Of a stretch of DNA of 64,000 bases, positions 9,112-21,080 are shown in pieces; positions within the stretch are counted from its first letter, which is position 1, and each line of letters starts with the position of its first letter. Source of the stretch: Allostella sp. ATCC 35155 (lineage in GTDB: Bacteria > Pseudomonadota > Alphaproteobacteria > ATCC43930 > Allostellaceae); NCBI GenBank assembly GCA_006738865.1, contig AP019701.1, forward strand, positions 4,398,001 to 4,462,000, given 5' to 3'. Below the pieces are notes generated by a model that worked only from the letters and a program-made list of their open reading frames with translations, made no database searches and was not told the origin of the DNA. Both the position numbers and the translations under genes were made by a program.

Positions 9112-10431
9112 TTGACCCAGTTCACCGACCTCGGCCTCGCGGCGCCGCTCCTGCAGGCGCTCGCCGACGAGGGTTATCTGACGCCCACGCCGATCCAGGC
9201 GCAGGCCATTCCCCATCTGCTGACCGGCCGCGACCTCCTCGGTATCGCCCAGACCGGCACCGGCAAGACCGCCGCCTTCGCCCTCCCCATCCTCCACCGC
9301 CTGATGGCCGACCGGCACGCGCTGGTGCGCAAGTCCGTCCGCGCCCTGGTCCTGAGCCCGACCCGCGAGCTGGCGAGCCAGATCGCCGAGAGCTTCCGCG
9401 CTTATGGCCGCCACCTGCCCGTGCGCGTCGCGCTGGCCTTCGGCGGCGTGCCGCTCGGCGCGCAGATCCGCGCGCTGGCGGGCGGCGTCGACGTGCTCGT
9501 CGCCACTCCCGGGCGCCTCATCGACCATCTCGATACCGGCGCCGTGCGGCTCGACCAGGTCGAGATGATCGTGCTCGACGAGGCGGACCACATGCTCGAC
9601 ATGGGCTTCATCCATGCCGTGCGCCGCATCGTCCGCGCCCTGCCGCACAAGCGCCAGAGCCTCTTCTTCTCGGCGACCATGCCGAAGGAGATCGGCGCGC
9701 TCGCCGCCGACTTCCTGCGCGATCCCGTCCGGGTCGAGGTGGCGCCGGTGGCGACGACCGCCGAGCGCGTCGAGCAGCGCATGATCTTCGCCGAGCAGGC
9801 GCAGAAGCCGGCGCTGCTGGTTGGCCTCGTCAAGGAGGTGAACCCGCGCCTGATGCTGGTCTTCACCCGCACCAAGCACGGCGCCGACCGCGTCGTCCGG
9901 CAGCTCGAGCAGGCCGGCATCGAGGCCGCAGCCATTCACGGCAACAAGAGCCAGAGCCAGCGCGAACGCGCCCTCGCCGCGTTCCGTGCCGGCAAGACCC
10001 GCATCCTGGTCGCGACCGACATCGCCGCCCGCGGGATCGACGTCGACGGGGTCTCGCACGTCATCAACTTCGATCTGCCGAACATCCCCGAGAGCTATGT
10101 CCACCGCATCGGCCGCACCGCGCGGGCCGGCGCCGACGGCATCGCGATCGGCTTCTGCAGCTCCGAGGAGAAGCCGTACCTCAAGGATATCGAGAAGCTG
10201 ATCGGCCAGAAGGTCGAGGCGATGGGTGCGCCCGTCGAGCTGCCGGCCGTGCGCCCGGCATCGGCCCAGGCTCCGAGCCAGCGGCCGCAGGGCCACGTCA
10301 AGGGCGGCTATGGCGCCGGCCATTCCGCAGCAGGCCAGCATCGCCGTTCGGGCCCGCCGGCCGGTCGGCCGCAGGCCGCGCGCCCCGGCCGTCGTCCCCA
10401 GGGCGGGCAGCGGAGCGCCGCCAGCCGCTGA
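9112..10431 (+). CDS. DEAD-box ATP-dependent RNA helicase (RhlE-like)
   Basis: This 439-residue helicase unwinds RNA duplexes in ribosome assembly, RNA decay or cold adaptation. Motifs appear in order: Q motif (F4 to Q29), Walker A AQTGTGKT at 46-53, PTRELASQ, VLDEADHMLD, FFSATMPKE, then in the second RecA domain VFTRTKHGA, ATDIAARGID and HRIGRTARAG. The basic, Pro/Gly/Gln-rich tail of about 70 residues is typical of RhlE-type proteins. I chose TTG at 9112 because family homology starts exactly there (MTQFTDLGLAAPLL); an in-frame ATG 135 bases upstream would add 45 residues that do not look like any helicase. Confidence 0.9.
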   Translation: MTQFTDLGLAAPLLQALADEGYLTPTPIQAQAIPHLLTGRDLLGIAQTGTGKTAAFALPILHRLMADRHALVRKSVRALVLSPTRELASQIAESFRAYGRHLPVRVALAFGGVPLGAQIRALAGGVDVLVATPGRLIDHLDTGAVRLDQVEMIVLDEADHMLDMGFIHAVRRIVRALPHKRQSLFFSATMPKEIGALAADFLRDPVRVEVAPVATTAERVEQRMIFAEQAQKPALLVGLVKEVNPRLMLVFTRTKHGADRVVRQLEQAGIEAAAIHGNKSQSQRERALAAFRAGKTRILVATDIAARGIDVDGVSHVINFDLPNIPESYVHRIGRTARAGADGIAIGFCSSEEKPYLKDIEKLIGQKVEAMGAPVELPAVRPASAQAPSQRPQGHVKGGYGAGHSAAGQHRRSGPPAGRPQAARPGRRPQGGQRSAASR

Positions 10432-10453
10432 TCGCTGAGGGCGGCCCCGCGCG

Positions 10454-10472
10454 GAGCGGCTGAGAACCGCTC
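10454..10472 (+). terminator. Weak hairpin after the helicase gene
   Basis: GAGCGG and CCGCTC form a 6-bp stem around a 7-base loop, 22 bases after the helicase stop codon. No T-run follows, so it could slow RNA polymerase or protect the 3' end rather than act as a strong intrinsic terminator. Confidence 0.25.
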
Positions 10473-10618
10473 GCAACCGAAAGGTGCAGAGGGCACCAAT
10501 CGGTCGCTCCGGCGTTCTGGCCTTTTGTCATGGTCGACTTGTATCGTGGGGCGGTCGCTGGGGCGGCCGCCCTCGCGATGCCCTTCGGCCTGGGCCGAAC
10601 CTTGCGGAGACGGAAGCG

Positions 10619-11035
10619 ATGGGAGCGAGCAGCGCGGGATTTCATGAGGACGCCGACAAGCTGTCCGCCAAGACGCAGGACATGCATCGGGCGATCGTCT
10701 CCCTCATGGAGGAACTGGAGGCGGTGGACTGGTACCAGCAGCGCGTCGATGCCGCGAGCGACGACGAGCTGCGCGCCATCCTCGCCCACAACCGCGACGA
10801 GGAGATCGAGCACGCGGCCATGGTGCTGGAATGGCTGCGTCGGCGGAACGCCAAGTTCGACGAGGAACTGGGCACCTACCTCAACACGACCGGCTCGATC
10901 CTCGAGGTCGAGGATGCGGCGACGGCCGGTGGTGGAGGTGGCGGTGGTGGTGGTGGTGGTGGAGAAGGCCATGCCGCCGAACCGGAATCGGAAGAGGGAT
11001 CGCTGCGCATCGGCAGCCTGAAGGGGAGCAAGTGA
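10619..11035 (+). CDS. Encapsulated ferritin-like cargo protein (EncFtn)
   Basis: This 138-residue protein is an encapsulated ferritin that oxidises Fe(II) and stores iron inside an encapsulin shell. Glu32, Trp38, Tyr39, Glu62 and His65 fall at the same positions as the metal-site residues of the Rhodospirillum rubrum protein (segment RDEEIEHAAMVLEW). The folded domain ends near residue 103. A run of 12 glycines (104-115), an acidic spacer and SLRIGSLKGSK at the very C-terminus follow; the last is a classical encapsulin-targeting peptide. ATG 10619 follows GGAGA and is the start of family homology. The shell gene begins 3 bases after the stop codon, as expected for a cargo-shell operon. Confidence 0.93.
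   Translation: MGASSAGFHEDADKLSAKTQDMHRAIVSLMEELEAVDWYQQRVDAASDDELRAILAHNRDEEIEHAAMVLEWLRRRNAKFDEELGTYLNTTGSILEVEDAATAGGGGGGGGGGGGEGHAAEPESEEGSLRIGSLKGSK
10928..10963 (+). repeat. GGT-rich microsatellite coding 12 glycines
   Basis: Twelve consecutive glycine codons, nine of them GGT, sit inside the encapsulated ferritin gene between the ferritin domain and the targeting peptide. GGT dominance is unlike the GGC preference of neighbouring genes and suggests growth by replication slippage. Length changes by whole codons would alter linker length only. Confidence 0.85.
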
Positions 11036-11037
11036 CG

Positions 11038-11859
11038 ATGAACGACCTTCGCCGCAATCTCGCGCCCTTCTCGGCCGACGTCTGGTCGGAGATCGAAGAG
11101 GAGGCCGCCCGCGTCCTCAAGCTGCATCTGGCCGCGCGCAAGCTGGTGGACTTCAACGGCCCGCTCGGCTGGAACACCTCGGCCATCGACATCGGCTGGA
11201 CCTCCGAGCTGAAGGAAGCACCGGCCGAGGGCGTCGGCGCCTATATCCGGCTGCCGCAGCCGCTCGTCGAGTTCCGTGCGCCCTTCACGCTGATGATGCG
11301 CGACATCCGGGCAATCGAGCGCGGCGCCAAGGATGCCGACCTCGGCCCCGTCGTCGACGCCGCCAAGGCGATCGCGCGGGCGGAGGACAAGGCCGTGTTC
11401 CACGGCTATGCCGCCGCCGGCATCATCGGCATCGCCGAGGCGTCCGCCGAATCCGCGGTCAGCCTCAGCGAGGACTACACGCGCTATCCGTCCGCCGTGC
11501 TGGAAGCCATCGAGAAGCTGCGCGCCGCGGGCATCGACGGCGACTATGCCATCGCGCTCGGGCCGCGCTGCCATGCGGGGCTGCACAAGACTCTGACCCC
11601 GGCCGGCTATCCGATCATCGAGCATGTGCGGAAGCTGGTGTCGGGCCCCATCGTCTGGGCGCCGGCCGTGGACGGCGCGGTCGTGATGTCGCTGCGCGGC
11701 GGCGACTTCGAGCTGGTGGTCGGCCGCGACATCTCGGTCGGCTATCGCTACCACACCGCCGACGCCGTCGAGCTCTACCTCGAGGAGAGCCTCACCTTCC
11801 GTCCGCTGACGCCCGAGGCCGCGGTGCCGCTCGTCTATCGCGAGGTGGCGAGCCGGTAG
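11038..11859 (+). CDS. Family 1 encapsulin shell protein
   Basis: The 273-residue protein is a HK97-fold encapsulin that self-assembles into a protein nanocompartment. It begins NDLRRNLAPFSADVWSEIEE, the usual N-terminal arm and helix that receives cargo peptides, followed by ARKLVDFNGPLGWN (E-loop region) and FRAPFTLMMRDIRAIERGA. The C-terminal part contains GRDISVGYRYHTADAVELYL and ends with a short ESLTFRPLTPEA segment. Length is typical for the family. ATG 11038 was preferred over a GTG 6 bases upstream that overlaps the cargo stop codon. With the adjacent EncFtn it forms an iron-storage compartment in the cytoplasm. Confidence 0.95.
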   Translation: MNDLRRNLAPFSADVWSEIEEEAARVLKLHLAARKLVDFNGPLGWNTSAIDIGWTSELKEAPAEGVGAYIRLPQPLVEFRAPFTLMMRDIRAIERGAKDADLGPVVDAAKAIARAEDKAVFHGYAAAGIIGIAEASAESAVSLSEDYTRYPSAVLEAIEKLRAAGIDGDYAIALGPRCHAGLHKTLTPAGYPIIEHVRKLVSGPIVWAPAVDGAVVMSLRGGDFELVVGRDISVGYRYHTADAVELYLEESLTFRPLTPEAAVPLVYREVASR

Positions 11860-11901
11860 CACGGGACTCCGGAACGGGAAGCGGCCGGAGCGGGAAGCGG
11901 A

Positions 11902-13236
11902 TTGGCCTCCGCCCGCCTCGCCTATATCGCGCATCGGCTCCGCACGACCTTCTGGCTCGTGCCGGGTCTGATGACGGCAGCGGCCGCCGCCGCGGCGGTC
12001 GGGGGAGTGGCCCTCGACCGCACCCGCTTCGCCGAAGGGCTGGCGGCGCGCATTCCGGCGGCCGAGATCAACATCGAGGGTGCGCGGCTCATCCTCAGCA
12101 CGATCGCCGGCGCCACCATCACCGTCGCCAGCCTCGTCTTCTCGCTCACCTTCGTCGCGCTGACGCTGATCTCGCAGCAGCTCGGCCCGCGGCTCGTCCT
12201 CATCGTCATGCGCGACCGGGTGACCCAGGTCGTGCTCGGCACCTTCGTCGCCACCTTCGTCTATTCGCTGCTGGTGCTGCGGGTCATCGGCACCGACGAC
12301 AGCCCCGACTTCGTACCGCACCTGTCCGTCACCTTCGCGATCATGGCCGCCTTCGCGAGCTTCGCGCTGGTCATCTACTTCGTCCATCACCTCGCCGGTG
12401 CCATCCAGGCCGACATGGTGATCTATGAGATGGGACGCGAGTTGGACGACGCCATCGCCGCGATCTTCGGCTCCGATCGCGCGGCGACCGGAGCCGTCCC
12501 CGAGGATGTCGAGCCGCCGGGCCTGAAGCGTCTCATCCGCTCGGAAGCGGCCGGCTACGTGCAAGCGCTGGAAGTCGACGAGGCAGTCGCCGTGGCGCAC
12601 CGATCCGACTGCCTCATCCGCCTCCTGGTGCGACCGGGGCATTTCGTCGGGCGGGGAGAGGTGATCGCCGCGGTCTCGGGCCTCACCCGCGAGGGTGCCG
12701 ACGTCGATGCGGCGGTGCGCTCGCTCGTCGTCCTCGGCCCCCAGCGCACCCCTGCCCAGGATCTCGAATTCCGCATCGACGGCCTGGCGGAGATCGCCAT
12801 GCGGGCCCTGTCGCCCGGCATCAACGACCCGAACACCGCGATCGCCAGCATCGACCGCCTCGGCAATGCGCTGCGGCGGGCCCTGGAGGGCGAGCCGCCC
12901 GACCCGACGGTCCGCGACGCCGACGGCAGACCCCGGGTCCTTCTCCACCCGCATTCCTTCCGCGATCTGCTCGACGCCTCGTTCCGCGGCATCCGGCAGG
13001 CGGGCCAGGGAAAGCCCGCGATCCTGATCCGCCTCGCCGAGGCGCTGATCCGCCTCGCCGACCGCGCCGTCCGCGACGAGGATCGCGACGCCATCCGGCG
13101 CCATATCGAGGTCATCGAACGCGCCGCGGCGCGGCTGACGGAGGAACCCGACGACCGCGAGGACGTGGAGCGGCGCCTTCAGGCCCTGCGCACGGCGATC
13201 GCGGCCGGTCCCTCGCAGCCGCCGGGCAAGTCGTAG
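11902..13236 (+). CDS. DUF2254 membrane protein
   Basis: This 444-residue protein fits the DUF2254 family, whose function is unknown. Hydrophobic segments occur near residues 15-35, 65-90, 105-130 and 145-165 (TIAGATITVASLVFSLTFVA, LGTFVATFVYSLLVL, SVTFAIMAAFASFALVIYFV). After these comes a soluble domain of about 270 residues with MRALSPGINDPNTAIASIDR, a conserved family segment. The start is TTG 11902, preceded by a GGAGCGGGAAG ribosome-binding site. It follows the encapsulin gene by 42 bases on the same strand and may be read through from it, but no functional link is known. Confidence 0.82.
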   Translation: MASARLAYIAHRLRTTFWLVPGLMTAAAAAAAVGGVALDRTRFAEGLAARIPAAEINIEGARLILSTIAGATITVASLVFSLTFVALTLISQQLGPRLVLIVMRDRVTQVVLGTFVATFVYSLLVLRVIGTDDSPDFVPHLSVTFAIMAAFASFALVIYFVHHLAGAIQADMVIYEMGRELDDAIAAIFGSDRAATGAVPEDVEPPGLKRLIRSEAAGYVQALEVDEAVAVAHRSDCLIRLLVRPGHFVGRGEVIAAVSGLTREGADVDAAVRSLVVLGPQRTPAQDLEFRIDGLAEIAMRALSPGINDPNTAIASIDRLGNALRRALEGEPPDPTVRDADGRPRVLLHPHSFRDLLDASFRGIRQAGQGKPAILIRLAEALIRLADRAVRDEDRDAIRRHIEVIERAAARLTEEPDDREDVERRLQALRTAIAAGPSQPPGKS

Positions 13237-13331
13237 CGGGCGGCCCACCGCGTGCCGGCTTGCGCCGCGGCCGCGGCGCCCTACCCTCTTCCTGTCAGCA
13301 GACCGCCCGTGCCCGCCGGAGGATCCCTGCC

Positions 13332-14795
13332 ATGGCCCGACCGCTCGACCTCGACCCCGAAGGCCGGCGCCTGCCGATCAAGGTCGACAGCGCCTCCAAC
13401 GGCGAGTTCTTCCCGCAGCCGATCACCGCAGCCGAGCGCCGGGCGAACGCGCTGGCCGAGCGCCGCGTCGGCGAGGCGGCGCGGCGGACCGGCCTCGACC
13501 GCCGCTCCTTCCTGGTCTCGGCCTGCGGCGCGGCGGCGACGCTGCTCGCCTTCAACGAGGCCAACGCCGCCCGCGGCGGTCGCTTCGCCCTGCCGGCGGA
13601 GGCCGCCTTCGAGCCGCAGGTCGCCCAGGCCGCGCTCGGCGGCGGCGGCGTCATCGACCTCCAGACCCATTGCGTCGACCCGTCCGGGCGCTGGAAGGAA
13701 GGGGCCGACGGCCAGCGCTGGACGCGCACGCTGACGCAGGTCTTCGGGCAGAACGCCAAATGCACCGGCGGCTCCTTCGACTGCTATTCCGCCGAGCAGC
13801 TGGTGAAGGAGGTCTTCCTCGACAGCGACACCGACATTGCCGCCGTCTCCGCCCTGTGGGGCGCGCCCGGCAGCAACCCGACGCCGATCGACTATGCGGC
13901 CGAGGCGCGCGACATGGTGGCGACGATGGGCGGCCGCCAGCGCATCCTGATCCATGGCGGGGTGCTGCCGAACGCGCCGGGCCAGCTCGAGTTCATGGAC
14001 GAGCTGGCCGGACGGTGGAAGGTCGACGCCTGGAAGCTCTATCCGCAATGGGGCCCCGAGGGCCGCGGCTTCCACATGGACGACCCCCGGTTCGGCCTGC
14101 CGCTGCTGGAGCGGGCGCGGCGGCTCGGCGTGCGCATCGTCTGCGCCCATCGCGGCCTGCCCCTGCCGTTCCTGGAGTACGAATACTCGCACCCGGCCGA
14201 CATCGCGCGGGCGGCCCGCCTCTTCCCCGACCTCACCTTCGTCTGCTTCCATTCCGGCTTCGAACCGGGGCTGGTCGAGGGGCCCTACGATGCGGCCCGC
14301 GACCGCGGCGTCGACCGCTTCGTCAAGGCCGCGCGCGATACGGGCGTAGTACCGAACCAGGGCAATCTCTACGCCGAACTCGGCAGCGTCTGGCGCCACT
14401 ACATGGGCAAGCCCGACCAGGCCGCCCACCTCATGGGCAAGCTGCTCGCCACCTTCGGCGAGGATCGCATCTGCTGGGGTACCGACAGCATCTGGTACGG
14501 CAGCCCGCAGGACCAGATCCAGGCCTTCCGCGCCTTCGAGATCACGCCCGAACTGCAGGAGCGCCACGGCTACCCGGCCCTGACCGCCGCCGCCAAGGCG
14601 AAGATCCTGGCCGGCAACGCCGCCCGCATCCACGGCATCGACACCACCCGTCTGCGCCGCGCCGACACGCCCGACCGCATCGACCGCCTGCGCGCGGAGT
14701 ATCGCGAGGCGCCCAACCCGAGCTTCCAGACCTTCGGCCCCAAGACCCGCCGCGAGATGCTGGCCCACCTCGCGACGAAGGGCGGGCTGCCGTGA
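13332..14795 (+). CDS. Tat-exported amidohydrolase family protein
   Basis: The 487-residue protein resembles the amidohydrolase-2 group of TIM-barrel metal hydrolases and decarboxylases. A twin-arginine motif, DRRSFLVSACGAAATLL, sits unusually far in at about residues 54-70. The barrel starts with GVIDLQTHCVDPSG, in which the usual HxH is reduced to one His, and later shows CAHRGLPLPF, VCFHSGFEPG and CWGTDSIWYG, with His and Asp as likely metal ligands. ATG 13332 follows GGAGGA. Periplasmic location is inferred from the Tat motif. The substrate is unknown. It overlaps the following small frame by 4 bases. Confidence 0.8.
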   Translation: MARPLDLDPEGRRLPIKVDSASNGEFFPQPITAAERRANALAERRVGEAARRTGLDRRSFLVSACGAAATLLAFNEANAARGGRFALPAEAAFEPQVAQAALGGGGVIDLQTHCVDPSGRWKEGADGQRWTRTLTQVFGQNAKCTGGSFDCYSAEQLVKEVFLDSDTDIAAVSALWGAPGSNPTPIDYAAEARDMVATMGGRQRILIHGGVLPNAPGQLEFMDELAGRWKVDAWKLYPQWGPEGRGFHMDDPRFGLPLLERARRLGVRIVCAHRGLPLPFLEYEYSHPADIARAARLFPDLTFVCFHSGFEPGLVEGPYDAARDRGVDRFVKAARDTGVVPNQGNLYAELGSVWRHYMGKPDQAAHLMGKLLATFGEDRICWGTDSIWYGSPQDQIQAFRAFEITPELQERHGYPALTAAAKAKILAGNAARIHGIDTTRLRRADTPDRIDRLRAEYREAPNPSFQTFGPKTRREMLAHLATKGGLP

Positions 14796-14962
14796 CCGAC
14801 GCCGACACCCCCGTTGCCGCGACAGAGGGCGATTCGGAGCAGGCGACCGCGACGGCGGCCCGGCGCCGCCGTCTGGGCGCCCTCGTGGGCCAAGTACAGG
14901 TGCCGGCCGAATTCGACGCCGCGCTTCCAGAGGCAGTACTGGACGAGTTCGAGGGATCCTGA
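14792..14962 (+). CDS. 56-residue protein resembling the tail of a Phd/VapB-type antitoxin
   Basis: A GTG at 14792 overlaps the amidohydrolase stop codon (GTGA) and opens a 56-codon frame. Residues 28-56 (LGALVGQVQVPAEFDAALP, ending in LDEFEGS) resemble the C-terminal toxin-neutralising tail of many prevent-host-death and VapB-like antitoxins, where a G-x-(V/I)-x-(V/I)-P-x-x-F-D-x-x-L-P pattern precedes a final F-E-G. The first 27 residues are low-complexity Ala/Thr with a basic RRRR patch, so the usual DNA-binding domain is missing. No toxin gene follows; the next gene is a convergent LysR regulator. It may be a relic or a real microprotein. Confidence 0.4.
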   Translation: MTDADTPVAATEGDSEQATATAARRRRLGALVGQVQVPAEFDAALPEAVLDEFEGS

Positions 14963-14971
14963 AGGAGCCGC

Positions 14972-15886
14972 CTACTCCGCCGCCGACGGCATGGCGACCG
15001 GGGCGCGGCCCTCGACCACGGCGCGTTCGGACTGGAATAGGGCGACCAGGGCCTCCATGACGCCGCGGATGCGGGGCAGCACGCGGAGGTCGCGGTGGAC
15101 GAGGAGCCACTGTTCCGTCGACGCCTCCTCGATCGGGGGCCCGAGGCGGCGCAGGCCGGGGTCGGCGTCGCCCATGTGGCAGGGCAGCACGGCAAGGCCC
15201 GTGCCGGCGCGGGCGGCCTCGCGCAGCAGCAGCCAGTTGTTGACGCGCACGGCGGGGCGGATGCCGTCCAGCAGGTTCAGCATCCAGCGCTGGCCGGCCA
15301 TGTAGATGTGGGCCTCGTCGAAGCCGACCCAGGGCATGGCGCGCAGCGCCTCGGCCGACCCGTCGGCCGGCAGCAGGCCGGGGGCGGCATAGACGGCATG
15401 CGCCGTGCGCCCGAGCTTGCGGGTGACGATGCCGGCGAGCTCGGGCACGTCCTCGCGGATCAGGAGGTCGGCCTCCCGTCGCGACAGGTTGGCGAGCTGG
15501 TGGCTCGCCACCAGTTCGATCTCGACGCATTTGCGGCCATGGCGGATGCGCGGCAGATGGCGGGCGATGAAGTCCGCCATCGCCTCGCCGGCGGAGATGC
15601 GGACGGTGCCGTGCACGGTATCGGTCAGGCCCGCCGCGCGGCGATGGATCGATTCGGCCGCCCGGTCCATCGCCTGGACGTCGGTCAGCAGCTCCTCGCC
15701 GGCCGAGGTCAGCACGAAGCGGTCCGGTAGCCGGTCGAACAGGCGGGCACCGATCGACTCCTCCAGCGCCTTGATGCGCCGCGCCACCGTCGGGTGGCTG
15801 ACGTCGAGCCGGCGGGCGGCGGCCGTCAGGCTGCCCTCGCGCGCCAGCGTCAGGAAAATGCGCAGATCGCTCCAGTCGGCCGGCAT
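14972..15886 (-). CDS. LysR-family transcriptional regulator
   Basis: This 304-residue regulator has an N-terminal winged helix-turn-helix (LRIFLTLAREGSLTAAARRL, then SHPTVARRIKALEESIGARL) and a substrate-binding effector domain from about residue 90. It is divergent from the ABC exporter gene across 130 bases that contain two direct copies of CCTTCCCGATGTTC, a likely binding site. LysR proteins usually control themselves and the divergent gene, so the exporter is the probable target. The effector is unknown. Its 3' end meets the end of the antitoxin-like frame 9 bases away. Confidence 0.9.
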   Translation of the reverse strand: MPADWSDLRIFLTLAREGSLTAAARRLDVSHPTVARRIKALEESIGARLFDRLPDRFVLTSAGEELLTDVQAMDRAAESIHRRAAGLTDTVHGTVRISAGEAMADFIARHLPRIRHGRKCVEIELVASHQLANLSRREADLLIREDVPELAGIVTRKLGRTAHAVYAAPGLLPADGSAEALRAMPWVGFDEAHIYMAGQRWMLNLLDGIRPAVRVNNWLLLREAARAGTGLAVLPCHMGDADPGLRRLGPPIEEASTEQWLLVHRDLRVLPRIRGVMEALVALFQSERAVVEGRAPVAMPSAAE

Positions 15887-15896
15887 GGGGTATTCT

Positions 15897-15927
15897 CCTT
15901 CCCGATGTTCGGGCCTTCCCGATGTTC
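15897..15927. promoter_or_regulatory. Two 14-bp direct repeats in the LysR/exporter intergenic region
   Basis: CCTTCCCGATGTTC occurs identically at 15897-15910 and 15914-15927, a 17-base period, just upstream of the LysR start. A GAACAT half-site in the opposite orientation lies at 15965-15970, about 45 bases before the exporter start. Such ATGTTC/GAACAT elements are good candidates for regulator binding, but the link to this LysR protein is inferred from position only. Confidence 0.5.
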
Positions 15928-16016
15928 AAGGACGTACAGCGGGTTTTCGAATCTGTCGAGTTACGAACATCCCTGTTCAGCCTATCTTCCCGCCATCCAC
16001 ACGGGGAACGACAATC

Positions 16017-19598
<3,582 letters not shown>

Positions 19599-19601
19599 TG
19601 C

Positions 19602-20237
19602 TCAGCGGATGCCGAGCAGCTTGTGGGTCTGGAGGGTGAGGCGCCAGCGCGGATGGGCCATGCAGTAGGCGATGGCGGCCTCGGTGTTGGCCGCCAGCGC
19701 CGGCCCGTCCATCGGCTGCAGCAGGAAATGGTCGAAGGCGAGGTGCTCGAACCGCTCCGGCTCGCCGCCCGCCTGGGGAAAGACGAGCTTCAGCTCGTCC
19801 CCGCCGGAGACGGCGAGCGCGTTGCCGGCCTTGGGGCTGACGCAGATCCAGTCGATCCCAGCGGGAGGGGCGATCGTGCCGTTGGTCTCCAGGCAGACCT
19901 CGAAGCCGGCGGCATGCAGGGCGGCGACCAGGGCGTCGTCGACCTGCAGCAGCGGCTCGCCGCCGGTGAGGACGACCATCCGACCCTCCCTGCCGGCGCC
20001 CGGCCAGCAGGCGGCGATGGCCGCGGCGAGCGCGCCGGCGTCCGCGAAGCGGCCACCGCCCGGCCCGTCGGTGCCGACGAAGTCGGTGTCGCAGAAGCGG
20101 CAGGCCGCCGTCGCCCGGTCGGCCTCGCGCCCGGACCACAGGTTGCAGCCGACAAAGCGGCAGAACACCGCCGCGCGGCCGGCATTCCGGCCCTCGCCCT
20201 GCAGCGTGTAGAAGATTTCCTTGACCGCGTAGGCCAT
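19602..20237 (-). CDS. queE: 7-carboxy-7-deazaguanine synthase (radical SAM, queuosine pathway)
   Basis: The 211-residue enzyme converts 6-carboxytetrahydropterin to 7-carboxy-7-deazaguanine, a precursor of the tRNA base queuosine. The N-terminus VKEIFYTLQGEG is typical, and the radical-SAM cluster cysteines are C31, C46 and C49, with the long QueE-type spacing (C-x14-C-x2-C). VVLTGGEPLLQ near residue 88 and CLETNGT near residue 118 are the SAM-binding motifs. The other queuosine genes are not in the window. It lies 65 bases after the TetR gene on the same strand and ends 3 bases from the convergent ABC exporter gene. Confidence 0.94.
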   Translation of the reverse strand: MAYAVKEIFYTLQGEGRNAGRAAVFCRFVGCNLWSGREADRATAACRFCDTDFVGTDGPGGGRFADAGALAAAIAACWPGAGREGRMVVLTGGEPLLQVDDALVAALHAAGFEVCLETNGTIAPPAGIDWICVSPKAGNALAVSGGDELKLVFPQAGGEPERFEHLAFDHFLLQPMDGPALAANTEAAIAYCMAHPRWRLTLQTHKLLGIR

Positions 20238-20302
20238 GGGCGGATCAGGCCGCGCCCCGGTTCTCGACCATGCGCGGCATCAAGCATGGCCGGGCCGCCG
20301 CC

Positions 20303-21016
20303 TCAACCCCCATCTCGCGCCGGCGGCGTCGGAAAGGGCGCGCCGCCCCCCTGCAGGTAGGCGAGAACCATGTCGGCGATCAACTCCTCGTAGGCGGCGA
20401 TCCGCGCCTCCTCGCCGAGATCGACCTGCAGCACGGTGCCGAGCGTGTAGCGGTTCGACTGGTAGAAATAGCCCAGGCCCGAGAGCGCGACATAGAAGCC
20501 GACCGGCTCGACGTCGGCGCGGAACAGCCCCTGCTCGCGCCCAGCCGCGACCAGCCGCTCGATCGCCGCCAGCAGCGGGTTGTAGAGCGCGGGGATCGCC
20601 TCGGCGCCGCGGATGTGCCGGGCGCGGTGCAGGTTCTCCTCGTTCATCAGGCGGATGATCCAGGGCATCTCGCGAAAACCGCGGAAGGTGTCGATCACCA
20701 GCCGCCGCATGCCCTCGACCGGCCCGAGCCCTTCGAGCTGGGTCTCGTTCTGGCGCCGCCGCAGGCGCTCGTACATCCGCATCTGGACGGCGAGGTAGAG
20801 GCCCTCCTTGGTGCCGAAATGATGGAACACCAGCCCCTTGGCGACGCCGGACCGGCGCGCGATCGCCTCGACGCTGGCCCCGGAATAGCCGTTGGCCGCG
20901 AACTCGCGCAGGCCGGCGTTCAGGATCTTCTCGCGCGTGCGGACGGCGTCGCGCGGCTGGCGGGCGGCCGCACCCGGCTCGGGCTTCGCGGATTTCGGGC
21001 GTTGACGAGTCGCCAT
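20303..21016 (-). CDS. TetR-family transcriptional regulator
   Basis: The 237-residue regulator has the TetR DNA-binding domain at about residues 25-70 (REKILNAGLREFAANGYSGA, then VAKGLVFHHFGTKEGLYLAV) and an all-helical ligand domain behind it. ATG 21016 was chosen; an in-frame ATG at 21031 would add five residues. It is divergent from the hydantoinase operon across a 64-base gap that contains a palindrome, so it very likely represses that operon and itself. The ligand may be the operon's substrate; this is inferred. Confidence 0.9.
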   Translation of the reverse strand: MATRQRPKSAKPEPGAAARQPRDAVRTREKILNAGLREFAANGYSGASVEAIARRSGVAKGLVFHHFGTKEGLYLAVQMRMYERLRRRQNETQLEGLGPVEGMRRLVIDTFRGFREMPWIIRLMNEENLHRARHIRGAEAIPALYNPLLAAIERLVAAGREQGLFRADVEPVGFYVALSGLGYFYQSNRYTLGTVLQVDLGEEARIAAYEELIADMVLAYLQGGGAPFPTPPARDGG

Positions 21017-21042
21017 GGTTGCGTCCAGCATATGCGCCTGAC

Positions 21043-21056
21043 TGACCAGTCGGTCA
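21043..21056. promoter_or_regulatory. Palindromic operator for the TetR regulator
   Basis: TGACC and GGTCA form a perfect inverted repeat around AGTC, centred midway between the divergent starts at 21016 and 21081. The TGACC(N)GGTCA layout is common among TetR-family operators. Binding here would cover both promoters. Confidence 0.6.
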
Positions 21057-21080
21057 ACTTCCGGAGGACGGGGCGGACGG

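Noticed and set aside
20238-20302. preQ1 riboswitch upstream of queE
   Set aside because: The 65-base gap shows no C-rich/A-rich pseudoknot pattern of known preQ1 riboswitches, and queE follows a TetR gene on the same strand.
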